From: an uncultured Cryomorphaceae bacterium
GTDB lineage: Bacteria > Bacteroidota > Bacteroidia > Flavobacteriales > UBA7430
Length of the DNA: 42,925 nt
Reading direction: 5' to 3'
Assembly (NCBI GenBank): GCA_902551855.1
Contig: CACDER010000006.1
Span: forward strand, 1-42,925
Under the pieces are notes generated by a model. The model worked only from the letters and a program-made list of their open reading frames with translations, did not search any database and was not told the DNA's origin. Numbering within the stretch: position 1 is the first letter of the stretch; the number at the start of each line of letters is the position of its first letter. The position numbers were made by a program, and so were the translations under genes. Shown here one piece after another: positions 35,807 through 42,925 of the stretch.

Positions 35807-36784
35807 GTTACAGGAGGAGCAGGATATATTGGATCGCATACTGTTATTGAATTATATAAGGTCGGATATATGCCTATAATTATTGATAATTTATGTAATA
35901 CTACCGACCAAAATTTGTTTGGAATAAATAAAATTTTAAGAACTAATATTCCATTTTATAAAATTGATTGTAGTGATTTAAGTCAAATGCAAAAATTTTT
36001 TAAGACTCATAACGATATATATGCTTGTATTCATTTTGCAGCTTATAAGTCCGTTAGTGAGTCTATTGAAAATCCAAAAAAATATTATGATAATAATATT
36101 GGTTCTACTGAAGTATTATTAAAATGTTTAGAGAAAAGTAATTTTAAAAATTTAATTTTTTCTTCTTCATGTACTGTTTATGGTATGCCTGATATACTTC
36201 CAGTCGATGAAAAGGCTCCATTTAAAAAAGCTGAATCCCCATATGGTGAGACAAAGCAAAAGTGTGAAATTTTAATAAACTCAAGCTCATGTAATAGTAT
36301 ATCTCTAAGATATTTTAACCCTATTGGCTCTCATAATTCTGGACTAATTGGTGATTGCTCTAGTGATAATGCTAGTAATTTAGTACCAATTGTTGCAGAA
36401 GTTGCATGTGGAATCCGTGATAAATTAATTGTAAATGGAGATGATTACGATACCAAAGATGGTACTTGCATTAGAGATTACATTCATGTTCAAGATTTAG
36501 CGGTAGCTCACGTCAAAGCCTTAAATTATTTATTAGAAAACAAAGTTAAAGAGGTGTTTAATGTTGGAACTGGAAACGGATTAAGTGTTTTAGATATTAT
36601 AAATACGTTTGAAGAAGTAAATAAATTGAAAGTTAATTATAATTTCGGACCAAGGAGATTGGGTGATATACAAGAAATATATTCAGATGGTGATAAAATA
36701 ATGAATGTCCTTAGATGGAAAGCAGATAAAACCATTAATGAAGCTTTAATTTCAGCTTGGAATTGGCAAAAATCAAAAAAATAA
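35789..36784 (+). CDS. galE: UDP-glucose 4-epimerase
   Basis: Interconverts UDP-glucose and UDP-galactose with bound NAD+. The Rossmann motif GGAGYIGSHT is at the N-terminus; FAAYKSVSESIENP, SSSCTVYG and the catalytic SPYGETKQK with Tyr and Lys follow; RYFNPIGSH and GTCIRDYIHVQDLA are GalE hallmarks. At 331 residues it is complete. Its start codon and first six codons belong to the 308-base repeat, so the junction was created or used by the recombination event. A decayed gene follows. Confidence 0.95.
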   Translation: MIKKILVTGGAGYIGSHTVIELYKVGYMPIIIDNLCNTTDQNLFGINKILRTNIPFYKIDCSDLSQMQKFFKTHNDIYACIHFAAYKSVSESIENPKKYYDNNIGSTEVLLKCLEKSNFKNLIFSSSCTVYGMPDILPVDEKAPFKKAESPYGETKQKCEILINSSSCNSISLRYFNPIGSHNSGLIGDCSSDNASNLVPIVAEVACGIRDKLIVNGDDYDTKDGTCIRDYIHVQDLAVAHVKALNYLLENKVKEVFNVGTGNGLSVLDIINTFEEVNKLKVNYNFGPRRLGDIQEIYSDGDKIMNVLRWKADKTINEALISAWNWQKSKK

Positions 36785-36840
36785 ATATTGATAAATATAA
36801 TAATGAATACTGATGGGAGTCTTAAAAAAGATAAATTATT

Positions 36841-37228
36841 AAATTAGAAATCATCTTCTCAACCTTTAATCTTTTTCATGCCGGACATGTAAAGATGTTG
36901 GAAGAGATAAAATGTCAGTGTGATTATTTAATCGTAGGCTTGCAGTTTGATCCTTCAATTGATTGCACAAAGAAAACGGTCATTTACAGTCGATTATTGA
37001 GCGGTATATTCAGCTCAAAATATCCTAGCATTTAAATGAAATTGTACCGTATATAACTGAACAAGATTTGGAAGATTTTTACGTTCTTTAAAGCTCAATA
37101 TTCGAATTATTGTTGATGCATATAAAGAAAAAACTATACTGGAAGATCCTGTTGTGAAAAAAAGAGAATCGAACTCTGTTACAACTCGAGAAATCAAAGA
37201 TTCCCTTTGATTAGACTAAGAAAGTAAA
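36841..37228 (+). pseudogene. Decayed glycerol-3-phosphate cytidylyltransferase-like gene
   Basis: Reading across frames gives IIFSTFNLFHAGHVKMLEE, CDYLIVGLQFDPSID, then after shifts NEIVPYITEQDLEDF, LKLNIRIIVDAYKEK and finally CEKKRIELCYNSRN. This is the TagD/RfaE2-type nucleotidyltransferase family with its HxGH motif (HAGH at 36877-36888) and the usual order of blocks. At least two frameshifts and an early stop destroy it. The family makes CDP- or ADP-activated polyols or heptoses. It lies between galE and the intact ugd cassette. Confidence 0.82.
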
Positions 37229-37257
37229 TAAAAGAAATTGAAGAAATTAAATAAGTT

Positions 37258-38583
37258 ATGAATATTACAGTTATAGGATCTGGATATGTTGGGCTTGTCT
37301 CAGGGACATGCTTTGCAGAAATGGGAAATAAGGTCACTTGTGTAGATATAGACCCAGTCAAGATTGAAAAATTAAATCAAGGGATTATACCTATTTTTGA
37401 ACCTGGTTTAGAGACCATGGTGCTGAAAAATGTAAAAAATAAAAATCTGCTTTTTACAACAAAGTTACATGAGGCTTTAAAAAGTTCTGAAATCGCTTTT
37501 ATAGCCGTTGGAACTCCTATGTTTGATGACGGTTCTGCAGATTTACAATATGTATTAGCTGTAGCGAAGTCGATTGGACAGTCTATGCAAAAAAGATTGA
37601 TTGTGGTTGATAAGTCTACAGTCCCTATTGGGACTGCTGATAAGGTGAAGGCAATCATTCAAAAAGAGTTAGATGAACGGAAATCTGATTTGCATTTTGA
37701 TGTAGTTTCTAATCCAGAATTCTTAAAAGAGGGAGCTGCAATCGCAGATTTTATGAAGCCAGACAGGGTAGTTGTTGGTACGGATTCTGATTATGCTGAA
37801 GAAACAATGAAACAATTGTATCAGCCATTTTGTATGTCAAGGCAGCGCTTCATAACTATGGATATTCGTTCTGCAGAAATGACAAAGTATGCTGCTAATG
37901 CAATGTTAGCTACTAAAATCTCTTTTATGAATGAAATTGCTAATATTTGTGAAAGGGTAGGGGCTGATGCGAATCAAGTAAGAATAGGAATTGGCTCTGA
38001 TGAGCGAATTGGGTATAGTTTTATATACCCCGGTGCAGGCTATGGTGGATCATGTTTCCCAAAAGATATAAAAGCACTCACAAAAATTGCCAAAAAAAAT
38101 AATTACAATGCCCAGCTTATAAATGCGGTAGAGAGAGTAAACAACGCACAGAAATTAGTAATCGCTCAGAAAATTATAACTCGTTTTGGAGAAGATCTTA
38201 CTGGCTTTACTTTTGGTATTTGGGGATTGGCATTCAAGCCAGGAACTGATGACATGAGAGAAGCACCTGCTATCTATGTTATAATGGAGTTGGTGAAACG
38301 TGGAGCTAAAATAAAAGCGTATGACCCAAAGGCTGCCAATGAGGCAAAAGAGCATTACCTGAAAGGAGTTAAAAATATAACCTATGTTGATTTTAAGTAT
38401 GAAGTTTTAAAAGATTCAGATGCATTAGTATTACTTACTGAATGGAAAGAATTCCGTTCTCCAAATTTTGAAGAGATTAAAACACAATTGAAAACACCTG
38501 TTATTTTTGATGGTCGTAATCAGTACAACTCATTTAGCCTTGAGAAAAAAGGATTTGAATATAATCAAATAGGAAAAAAATAG
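37258..38583 (+). CDS. ugd: UDP-glucose 6-dehydrogenase
   Basis: Oxidises UDP-glucose to UDP-glucuronate with two NAD+. The 441 residues are complete: GSGYVGLVSGTCFAEMG at the N-terminus, VGTPMFDDGSADL, DKSTVPIGTAD, NPEFLKEGAAI, and the catalytic cysteine in GGSCFPKDI. GLAFKPGTDDMREAP and VIFDGRNQYN close the protein. Base composition is visibly less AT-rich than the genes upstream, suggesting later acquisition. Its product feeds the epimerase encoded after it. It is the complete counterpart of the deleted copy at 31526. Confidence 0.97.
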   Translation: MNITVIGSGYVGLVSGTCFAEMGNKVTCVDIDPVKIEKLNQGIIPIFEPGLETMVLKNVKNKNLLFTTKLHEALKSSEIAFIAVGTPMFDDGSADLQYVLAVAKSIGQSMQKRLIVVDKSTVPIGTADKVKAIIQKELDERKSDLHFDVVSNPEFLKEGAAIADFMKPDRVVVGTDSDYAEETMKQLYQPFCMSRQRFITMDIRSAEMTKYAANAMLATKISFMNEIANICERVGADANQVRIGIGSDERIGYSFIYPGAGYGGSCFPKDIKALTKIAKKNNYNAQLINAVERVNNAQKLVIAQKIITRFGEDLTGFTFGIWGLAFKPGTDDMREAPAIYVIMELVKRGAKIKAYDPKAANEAKEHYLKGVKNITYVDFKYEVLKDSDALVLLTEWKEFRSPNFEEIKTQLKTPVIFDGRNQYNSFSLEKKGFEYNQIGKK

Positions 38584-39600
38584 ATGAAAATATTAGTGAC
38601 TGGTGCAGCTGGATTTATTGGATTTCATACTTGTTTAAAATTAGTAGACCTAGGTCATGATGTTTATGGCATTGATAATATTAATGATTATTATGACCCA
38701 AAATTAAAGTTTGATCGATTAAATGAATTAGGTTTTAGTCCAGATGCAACAAAAATCTTTAAAGCTGAAGTTAAAAGTTCTAAATTCAATTCTTTACGAT
38801 TTTCTAGAATAGATCTAGTTGATCATGAAATTATTGATAATTTATTTAAACAAGAACAATTTGAAGTAGTTTGTAATCTAGCTGCTCAAGCGGGTGTTCG
38901 ATATTCCATAGAAAATCCTAAATCATACATTGATAGTAACATCTCAGGGTTTATAAATATTCTTGAAGGATGTCGAAATCATAAAGTAAGACATTTAGTT
39001 TATGCTAGCAGTTCTAGTGTATACGGAGAAAATAAAAAAATACCTTTTGAAACAAATGATAATGTAGATCATCCCATTAGTTTATACGCTGCTACAAAAA
39101 AGAGCAATGAATTAATGGCCTACAGCTATGGACATTTGTATGACTTTAAAACTACTGGATTACGTTTTTTTACTGTTTATGGAGCTTGGGGAAGACCAGA
39201 TATGGCTTATTATTTATTTACTGATGCAATTTCAAATAATCACCCTATTAAAGTTTTTAATAATGGTCAAATGGAGCGTGATTTTACATATATAGATGAT
39301 ATAATAAATTGTCTTACTAAAGTTATTGAAAAGAATATTGACTCCAGAAAACATTATAAAATATACAATATTGGGAACAACAAAACTGTAAGCTTACAAG
39401 ACTTTATAAATACTATTGAGATTGCTATGGGTAAAAAAGCAATTAAAAAAATGTACCCAATGCAAAAAGGAGATGTTCCAAGGACATTTGCTGATATAAC
39501 AGAATTAATAAAAGATTATAAATATTCTCCTAGTACAGATATTATGTCGGGTATTGAAAACTTTGTAAATTGGTTTATGAATTACAACAAAAATAAATGA
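38584..39600 (+). CDS. UDP-glucuronate 4-epimerase
   Basis: A 338-residue extended SDR: GAAGFIGFHTC at the N-terminus, IDNINDYYDPKLK, NLAAQAGVRYSIENP, SSSSVYG, the catalytic Tyr and Lys in SLYAATKKSNE, and ERDFTYIDDI. AAQAGVRYSIENP with NDYYDPKLK is the pattern of UDP-glucuronate 4-epimerases making UDP-galacturonate. The preceding ugd supplies the substrate, with the start directly after its stop. The last ~96 codons are duplicated at 35499-35806. It overlaps wecB by 4 bases. Confidence 0.92.
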   Translation: MKILVTGAAGFIGFHTCLKLVDLGHDVYGIDNINDYYDPKLKFDRLNELGFSPDATKIFKAEVKSSKFNSLRFSRIDLVDHEIIDNLFKQEQFEVVCNLAAQAGVRYSIENPKSYIDSNISGFINILEGCRNHKVRHLVYASSSSVYGENKKIPFETNDNVDHPISLYAATKKSNELMAYSYGHLYDFKTTGLRFFTVYGAWGRPDMAYYLFTDAISNNHPIKVFNNGQMERDFTYIDDIINCLTKVIEKNIDSRKHYKIYNIGNNKTVSLQDFINTIEIAMGKKAIKKMYPMQKGDVPRTFADITELIKDYKYSPSTDIMSGIENFVNWFMNYNKNK

Positions 39601-39614
39601 TAAAAAAAATATTA
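39307..39614 (+). repeat. 308-base direct repeat, right copy
   Basis: Right-hand partner of 35499-35806; covers the 3' end of the complete UDP-glucuronate epimerase gene and the first codons of wecB. Because the epimerase gene is whole here, this copy is the likely source of the other. Confidence 0.95.
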
Positions 39615-40715
39615 TTAATTTTTGGAACACGACCAGAGGCTATCAAAATGGCCCCACTCGTAAAAGAATTTCAAAGCCATACTAATATTTTTGAAACTAA
39701 AGTTTGTGTAACTTCTCAGCATAGAGAGATGCTAGATCAAGTATTAGATTTTTTTGAGATAATTCCTGATTATGATTTAGACTTAATGAAGCCAGGTCAA
39801 AATTTATACGGATTGACATCTACAATAATTGAGTCGTTGAAGCCAGTTCTTGAGGATTGCACTCCTGATTTTGTTTTTGTTCATGGTGATACTACTACCA
39901 CAATGGCGGGATCTATTGCAAGTTTCTATTCTGGTGCAAAAGTATGCCATGTAGAGGCAGGATTGAGAACAAATAATAAATTATCACCTTTCCCTGAAGA
40001 AATAAATCGTCAAATTACAAGTAGAATTTGTGATTATCATTTTGCTCCTACAGAGACTTCAAAAAAAAACTTACTTAAAGAAAATATATCTGATGGTTCA
40101 ATTTTAGTGACTGGAAACACGGTGATTGATGCTTTAATTAAGTCTGTTGAAAAAGTTAATGAAGAACCTAGTCAATTAATTCAAGAACTCTCGAGGCAAA
40201 TCGGAAATCAAGAAGTTGTTTTAGTAACAGGTCACCGGAGAGAGAATCATGGTAATGGATTTGAAAGAATTTGTAAAGCTTTAAAACGAATAGCTGATGA
40301 TGATGCAAATCGTTTAATTATATATCCTGTTCATTTAAATCCAAAAGTCCAGGAGCCTGTAAATAGAATCTTATCAGGAGTTAGTAATGTAATCTTAATA
40401 GATCCATTAGCATATCAAGATTTTATTTGGCTAATGAACAGATCTAAAATTATTATTACAGATAGCGGTGGTGTACAAGAAGAAGCACCTAGTTTAGGTA
40501 AGCCGGTTTTAGTGATGAGAGATACTACTGAGAGACCTGAGGCAGTAGAAGTAGGGACAGTATTGTTGGTAGGCACTGATGAGGAGCTAATAGTTTCTAA
40601 AGCATTAGACTTATTAAATAATAATGATAACTTTGATAAAATGTCAAAACTTCACAATCCTTATGGAGACGGGTTGGCATCAAATAGAATTGTAGACTTT
40701 ATAAAAAACATATAA
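39597..40715 (+). CDS. wecB: UDP-N-acetylglucosamine 2-epimerase (non-hydrolysing)
   Basis: Converts UDP-GlcNAc to UDP-ManNAc. IFGTRPEAIKMAPL is at the N-terminus; HGDTTTTMAGS, CHVEAGLRT, FPEEINRQIT, VTGHRRENHG, DSGGVQEEAPSLGKPVLVMR and TERPEAVEVGT are all classical WecB motifs. The 372-residue length is complete. Works with WecC encoded 2 bases downstream to make UDP-ManNAcA. Confidence 0.97.
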   Translation: MIKKILLIFGTRPEAIKMAPLVKEFQSHTNIFETKVCVTSQHREMLDQVLDFFEIIPDYDLDLMKPGQNLYGLTSTIIESLKPVLEDCTPDFVFVHGDTTTTMAGSIASFYSGAKVCHVEAGLRTNNKLSPFPEEINRQITSRICDYHFAPTETSKKNLLKENISDGSILVTGNTVIDALIKSVEKVNEEPSQLIQELSRQIGNQEVVLVTGHRRENHGNGFERICKALKRIADDDANRLIIYPVHLNPKVQEPVNRILSGVSNVILIDPLAYQDFIWLMNRSKIIITDSGGVQEEAPSLGKPVLVMRDTTERPEAVEVGTVLLVGTDEELIVSKALDLLNNNDNFDKMSKLHNPYGDGLASNRIVDFIKNI

Positions 40716-40717
40716 TA

Positions 40718-41926
40718 ATGAACCCAGAAGTAGTAACTATAGGATTAGGATATATTGGATTACCAACATCAGCATTAATTGCTTCTAATAATACCAATGT
40801 GTTAGGAGTGGATATAAACCAGAGTGTTGTTGACACTATAAACAAAGGCAAAATTCATATTGTTGAACCAGATTTAGATGTTGTTGTATCAAAAGCAGTA
40901 TCTGATGGATTTTTGAAAGTATCAACACGACCTACTGCAGCTGATGTTTTCTTGATAGTAGTTCCTACTCCTTTTAAGGGTAATCACGAGCCCGATATTT
41001 CATTTGTTGAAGCCGCAACAAAAGGTATTATTCCACTTCTAAAAAAAGGTGATTTATACATTATTGAGTCTACTTCACCAATTGGCACTACTGAGAAAAT
41101 GGAAAAACTAATTTACACCACTAGGCCTGAATTAAAAGATGAGATATATATCGCATATTGCCCTGAGAGAGTATTGCCTGGAAACGTAATGTACGAACTA
41201 GTTGAGAATGACCGTGTAATAGGAGGTGTAAATCAAGCTTCTACACAAAAAGCAATCTCGTTTTATAGAAGATATGTTAAAGGTGAGTTACATGCAACAA
41301 ATTCTCGTACTGCTGAGATGTGTAAATTAGTAGAAAACTCATCTAGAGATTCCCAAATAGCATTTGCGAACGAGCTTTCTCTAATATGCGATAAGGCTGA
41401 TATTAACGTTTGGGAATTAATAAATCTTGCAAATAAACACCCAAGAGTAAATATCTTACAACCAGGCTGTGGAGTTGGGGGACACTGTATTGCAGTAGAT
41501 CCTTATTTTATTCTTTCTGACTATCCAGCAGAGTCAAAAATGATAGGTAAAGCAAGAGAAGTAAACAATTACAAATCTTTTTGGTGTGCAGAGAAAATTC
41601 AAAATGAAAAACTTCAATTTGAATTAAAACATGGTAGAAAACCAAAAACTGCTTTAATGGGACTAGCATTTAAACCAAATATTAATGATCTGAGAGAATC
41701 TCCAGCTAAATATATTGCTCAAAAAGTTTTGCAAAACTCTAACAATGAAGAACACTTTATTGTTGAGCCTAACATTGATTCACACTCTGTTTACAAACTA
41801 ACTGATTATAAGGAAGCTTCAGAAAAAGCCGATATCATTGCTTTTTTAGTAGCCCATAATGATTTTAAAGAATTAGCAATTTCGGAGGATAAGATTATAC
41901 TAGATTTTACAGGAATAACAAAATAA
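40718..41926 (+). CDS. wecC: UDP-N-acetyl-D-mannosamine dehydrogenase
   Basis: Oxidises UDP-ManNAc to UDP-ManNAcA. The 402 residues show GLGYIGLPTSALIA, VPTPFKGNHEPD, ESTSPIGTTEKM, CPERVLPGN, the catalytic cysteine in GVGGHCIAVDPYF, and GLAFKPNINDLRESP. The TSALIA and FKGNHEPD details separate it from ordinary UDP-glucose dehydrogenases. Its stop overlaps the next ATG by one base (TAATG). Confidence 0.96.
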   Translation: MNPEVVTIGLGYIGLPTSALIASNNTNVLGVDINQSVVDTINKGKIHIVEPDLDVVVSKAVSDGFLKVSTRPTAADVFLIVVPTPFKGNHEPDISFVEAATKGIIPLLKKGDLYIIESTSPIGTTEKMEKLIYTTRPELKDEIYIAYCPERVLPGNVMYELVENDRVIGGVNQASTQKAISFYRRYVKGELHATNSRTAEMCKLVENSSRDSQIAFANELSLICDKADINVWELINLANKHPRVNILQPGCGVGGHCIAVDPYFILSDYPAESKMIGKAREVNNYKSFWCAEKIQNEKLQFELKHGRKPKTALMGLAFKPNINDLRESPAKYIAQKVLQNSNNEEHFIVEPNIDSHSVYKLTDYKEASEKADIIAFLVAHNDFKELAISEDKIILDFTGITK

Positions 41927-42925
41927 TGAATCAGATGAAACTACTGGATTGCACTTTACGAGATGGAGGTTATTACACAAACTGGGATTTTGACAAATCC
42001 TTAGTGAAAACCTATTGCAAATCAATGGAGTCACTACCTATTGATTATGTGGAAATAGGTTATAGAAGTATTCCATTAGAAGGCTATTTAGGAGAATACT
42101 TCTATTGTCCAGATTTTGTAATGAAAGAATTGAAAGAAATGATGCCATCTAAAAAGTTGGTAATTATTTTAAATGAGAAAGATATTAGAGCATCACATGT
42201 ATCTGAATTGCTAAAAGCATGTAATGAATATATTTCTATGGTTAGAATTGCTATTGATCCAGCGAATTTTACAAGAGCAATTGAATTGGCTAAGGCTGTC
42301 AAGAAAATGGGCTTTGAAGTGGCATTCAATGTCATGTACATGTCGGAATGGAATGAAGACAACTCCTTTTTGGATCTGTTAGAAGGATTGGACGATGTAA
42401 TTGACTATTTCTATATGGTCGATTCTTTTGGAGGTGTTTATCAAGAAGATGTGAAAGCCATAATTAGTTTGGTAAAGTCTAAGACAAATGTAAACATCGG
42501 TTTTCACGGACATAATAACTTGGAAATGGCATTGGCAAACACGATAACAGCCATAGATGAAGGATGTGCTATCGTGGATGCAACCATTACTGGAATGGGC
42601 AGAGGAGCAGGAAATTTAAGAACCGAGCTGCTATTGATCTATTTAAAAAGTAAAGGATATGAAGAAATAACATTTGGTGATTTAAGTGTTACTGTTGCCT
42701 TATTTGAAGAAATGAAAAAGGAGCACGGATGGGGAACGAACTTACCTTATATGTTCTCGGGCGCATTTTCTCTTCCTCAAAAACAAGTGATGGAATGGGT
42801 AGGGATGAATCGATATCCTTTGGCATCTATTGTGAATGCCCTTCAAAATAAAAAGAGTTTTATCGATGATAACCTTGTACTACCATCCATAGGTGCTAGT
42901 GAGTTTAGCAACAATGTTTTAATTA
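41926..42925 (+). CDS. DRE-TIM (HMGL-like) aldolase domain protein, 3' partial
   Basis: An open frame of 333 codons from ATG 41926 that runs off the window; it has no stop inside it. The DRE-TIM signature is LLDCTLRDGGYYTNWDF at the N-terminus, with the metal-binding FHGHNNLEMA and GCAIVDATITGMGRGAGN later on. This is the superfamily of HMG-CoA lyase, isopropylmalate synthase and 4-hydroxy-2-oxovalerate aldolase. Members embedded in capsule and O-antigen clusters are known but their reaction is not established; they may make or cleave a keto-acid for an unusual sugar or decoration. Co-transcription with wecBC is strongly suggested by the one-base overlap. Confidence 0.87.
   Translation, partial: MNQMKLLDCTLRDGGYYTNWDFDKSLVKTYCKSMESLPIDYVEIGYRSIPLEGYLGEYFYCPDFVMKELKEMMPSKKLVIILNEKDIRASHVSELLKACNEYISMVRIAIDPANFTRAIELAKAVKKMGFEVAFNVMYMSEWNEDNSFLDLLEGLDDVIDYFYMVDSFGGVYQEDVKAIISLVKSKTNVNIGFHGHNNLEMALANTITAIDEGCAIVDATITGMGRGAGNLRTELLLIYLKSKGYEEITFGDLSVTVALFEEMKKEHGWGTNLPYMFSGAFSLPQKQVMEWVGMNRYPLASIVNALQNKKSFIDDNLVLPSIGASEFSNNVLI

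Noticed and set aside
37015-37197. Reverse-strand open frame in the decayed cytidylyltransferase region
   Set aside because: Forward-strand family blocks are clear in this stretch; the reverse translation shows no recognisable feature.
35499-39614. Composite transposon bounded by the direct repeats
   Set aside because: The repeats are coding sequence of an epimerase, have no terminal inverted repeats, and there is no transposase or integrase gene between or beside them.
42102-42362. Reverse-strand open frame near the right edge
   Set aside because: It lies antisense within the strongly supported DRE-TIM aldolase frame.
1-42925. CRISPR arrays, tRNA or rRNA genes, insertion sequences
   Set aside because: I saw no regularly spaced repeat units, no tRNA-like cloverleaf ends with a T-loop motif, no rRNA-like conserved stretch and no transposase motif; a dedicated RNA search would be needed to exclude a divergent tRNA.

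Overview
The window is a piece of a strongly AT-rich chromosome that I assign to the Bacteroidota, most likely a marine flavobacterium with a streamlined genome. The support is: a type-2 IleRS with a GIHH signature, a zinc-less TraR/DksA protein next to lspA, a DAHP synthase of the family usually fused to chorismate mutase, an SDR-type threonine dehydrogenase, a UpxY-type NusG paralog, weak ribosome binding sites, and several candidate promoters of the Bacteroidota form TAnnTTTG. Genes are packed tightly. Convergent pairs overlap, abut or lie within about 13 bases, so 3' ends have no room for ordinary terminators.

Region 1 (1-22.6 kb) is housekeeping and catabolism. It holds the 3' part of a 2-aminomuconate-deaminase-like RidA gene, ileS, a DksA-like regulator and lspA. 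A reverse-strand block follows (fused ABC ATPase, serine hydrolase, lipB, SIS sugar-phosphate isomerase), then lysS, a DAHP synthase, a membrane pyrophosphatase and a two-component system. The homogentisate pathway pair hmgA-hpd runs divergently from tdh-cysS, and a glutaminyl-cyclase-like lipoprotein and superoxide dismutase close the region.

Region 2 (22.6-33.7 kb) is a long co-directional surface-carbohydrate block. It has rfbBACD (dTDP-L-rhamnose), then a tandem DUF2061 membrane protein with cysC-cysD-cysN-cysQ (PAPS synthesis and PAP recycling, without sulfite-forming genes), kdsB-kdsA (KDO), an internally deleted UDP-glucose dehydrogenase, a TviB-type nucleotide-sugar dehydrogenase and a UpxY-like antiterminator. 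PAPS genes inside a polysaccharide cluster suggest a sulfated surface glycan.

Region 3 (33.7-37.25 kb) is very different. A putative leader with a terminator-like hairpin directly follows upxY. Then come decayed genes (transaldolase-like, Gfo/Idh/MocA-like, glycerol-3-phosphate-cytidylyltransferase-like) interleaved with intact SIS isomerase and galE genes. A copy of the 3' end of a downstream UDP-glucuronate epimerase gene is embedded here, making a 308-base direct repeat with one mismatch.

Region 4 (37.25 kb to the end) is an intact, visibly less AT-rich cassette: ugd, UDP-glucuronate 4-epimerase, wecB, wecC and an open-ended DRE-TIM aldolase-like gene. I read regions 3 and 4 as a capsule or O-antigen locus under UpxY control, in which an older sugar pathway has decayed and a newer uronic-acid cassette has been recombined in.
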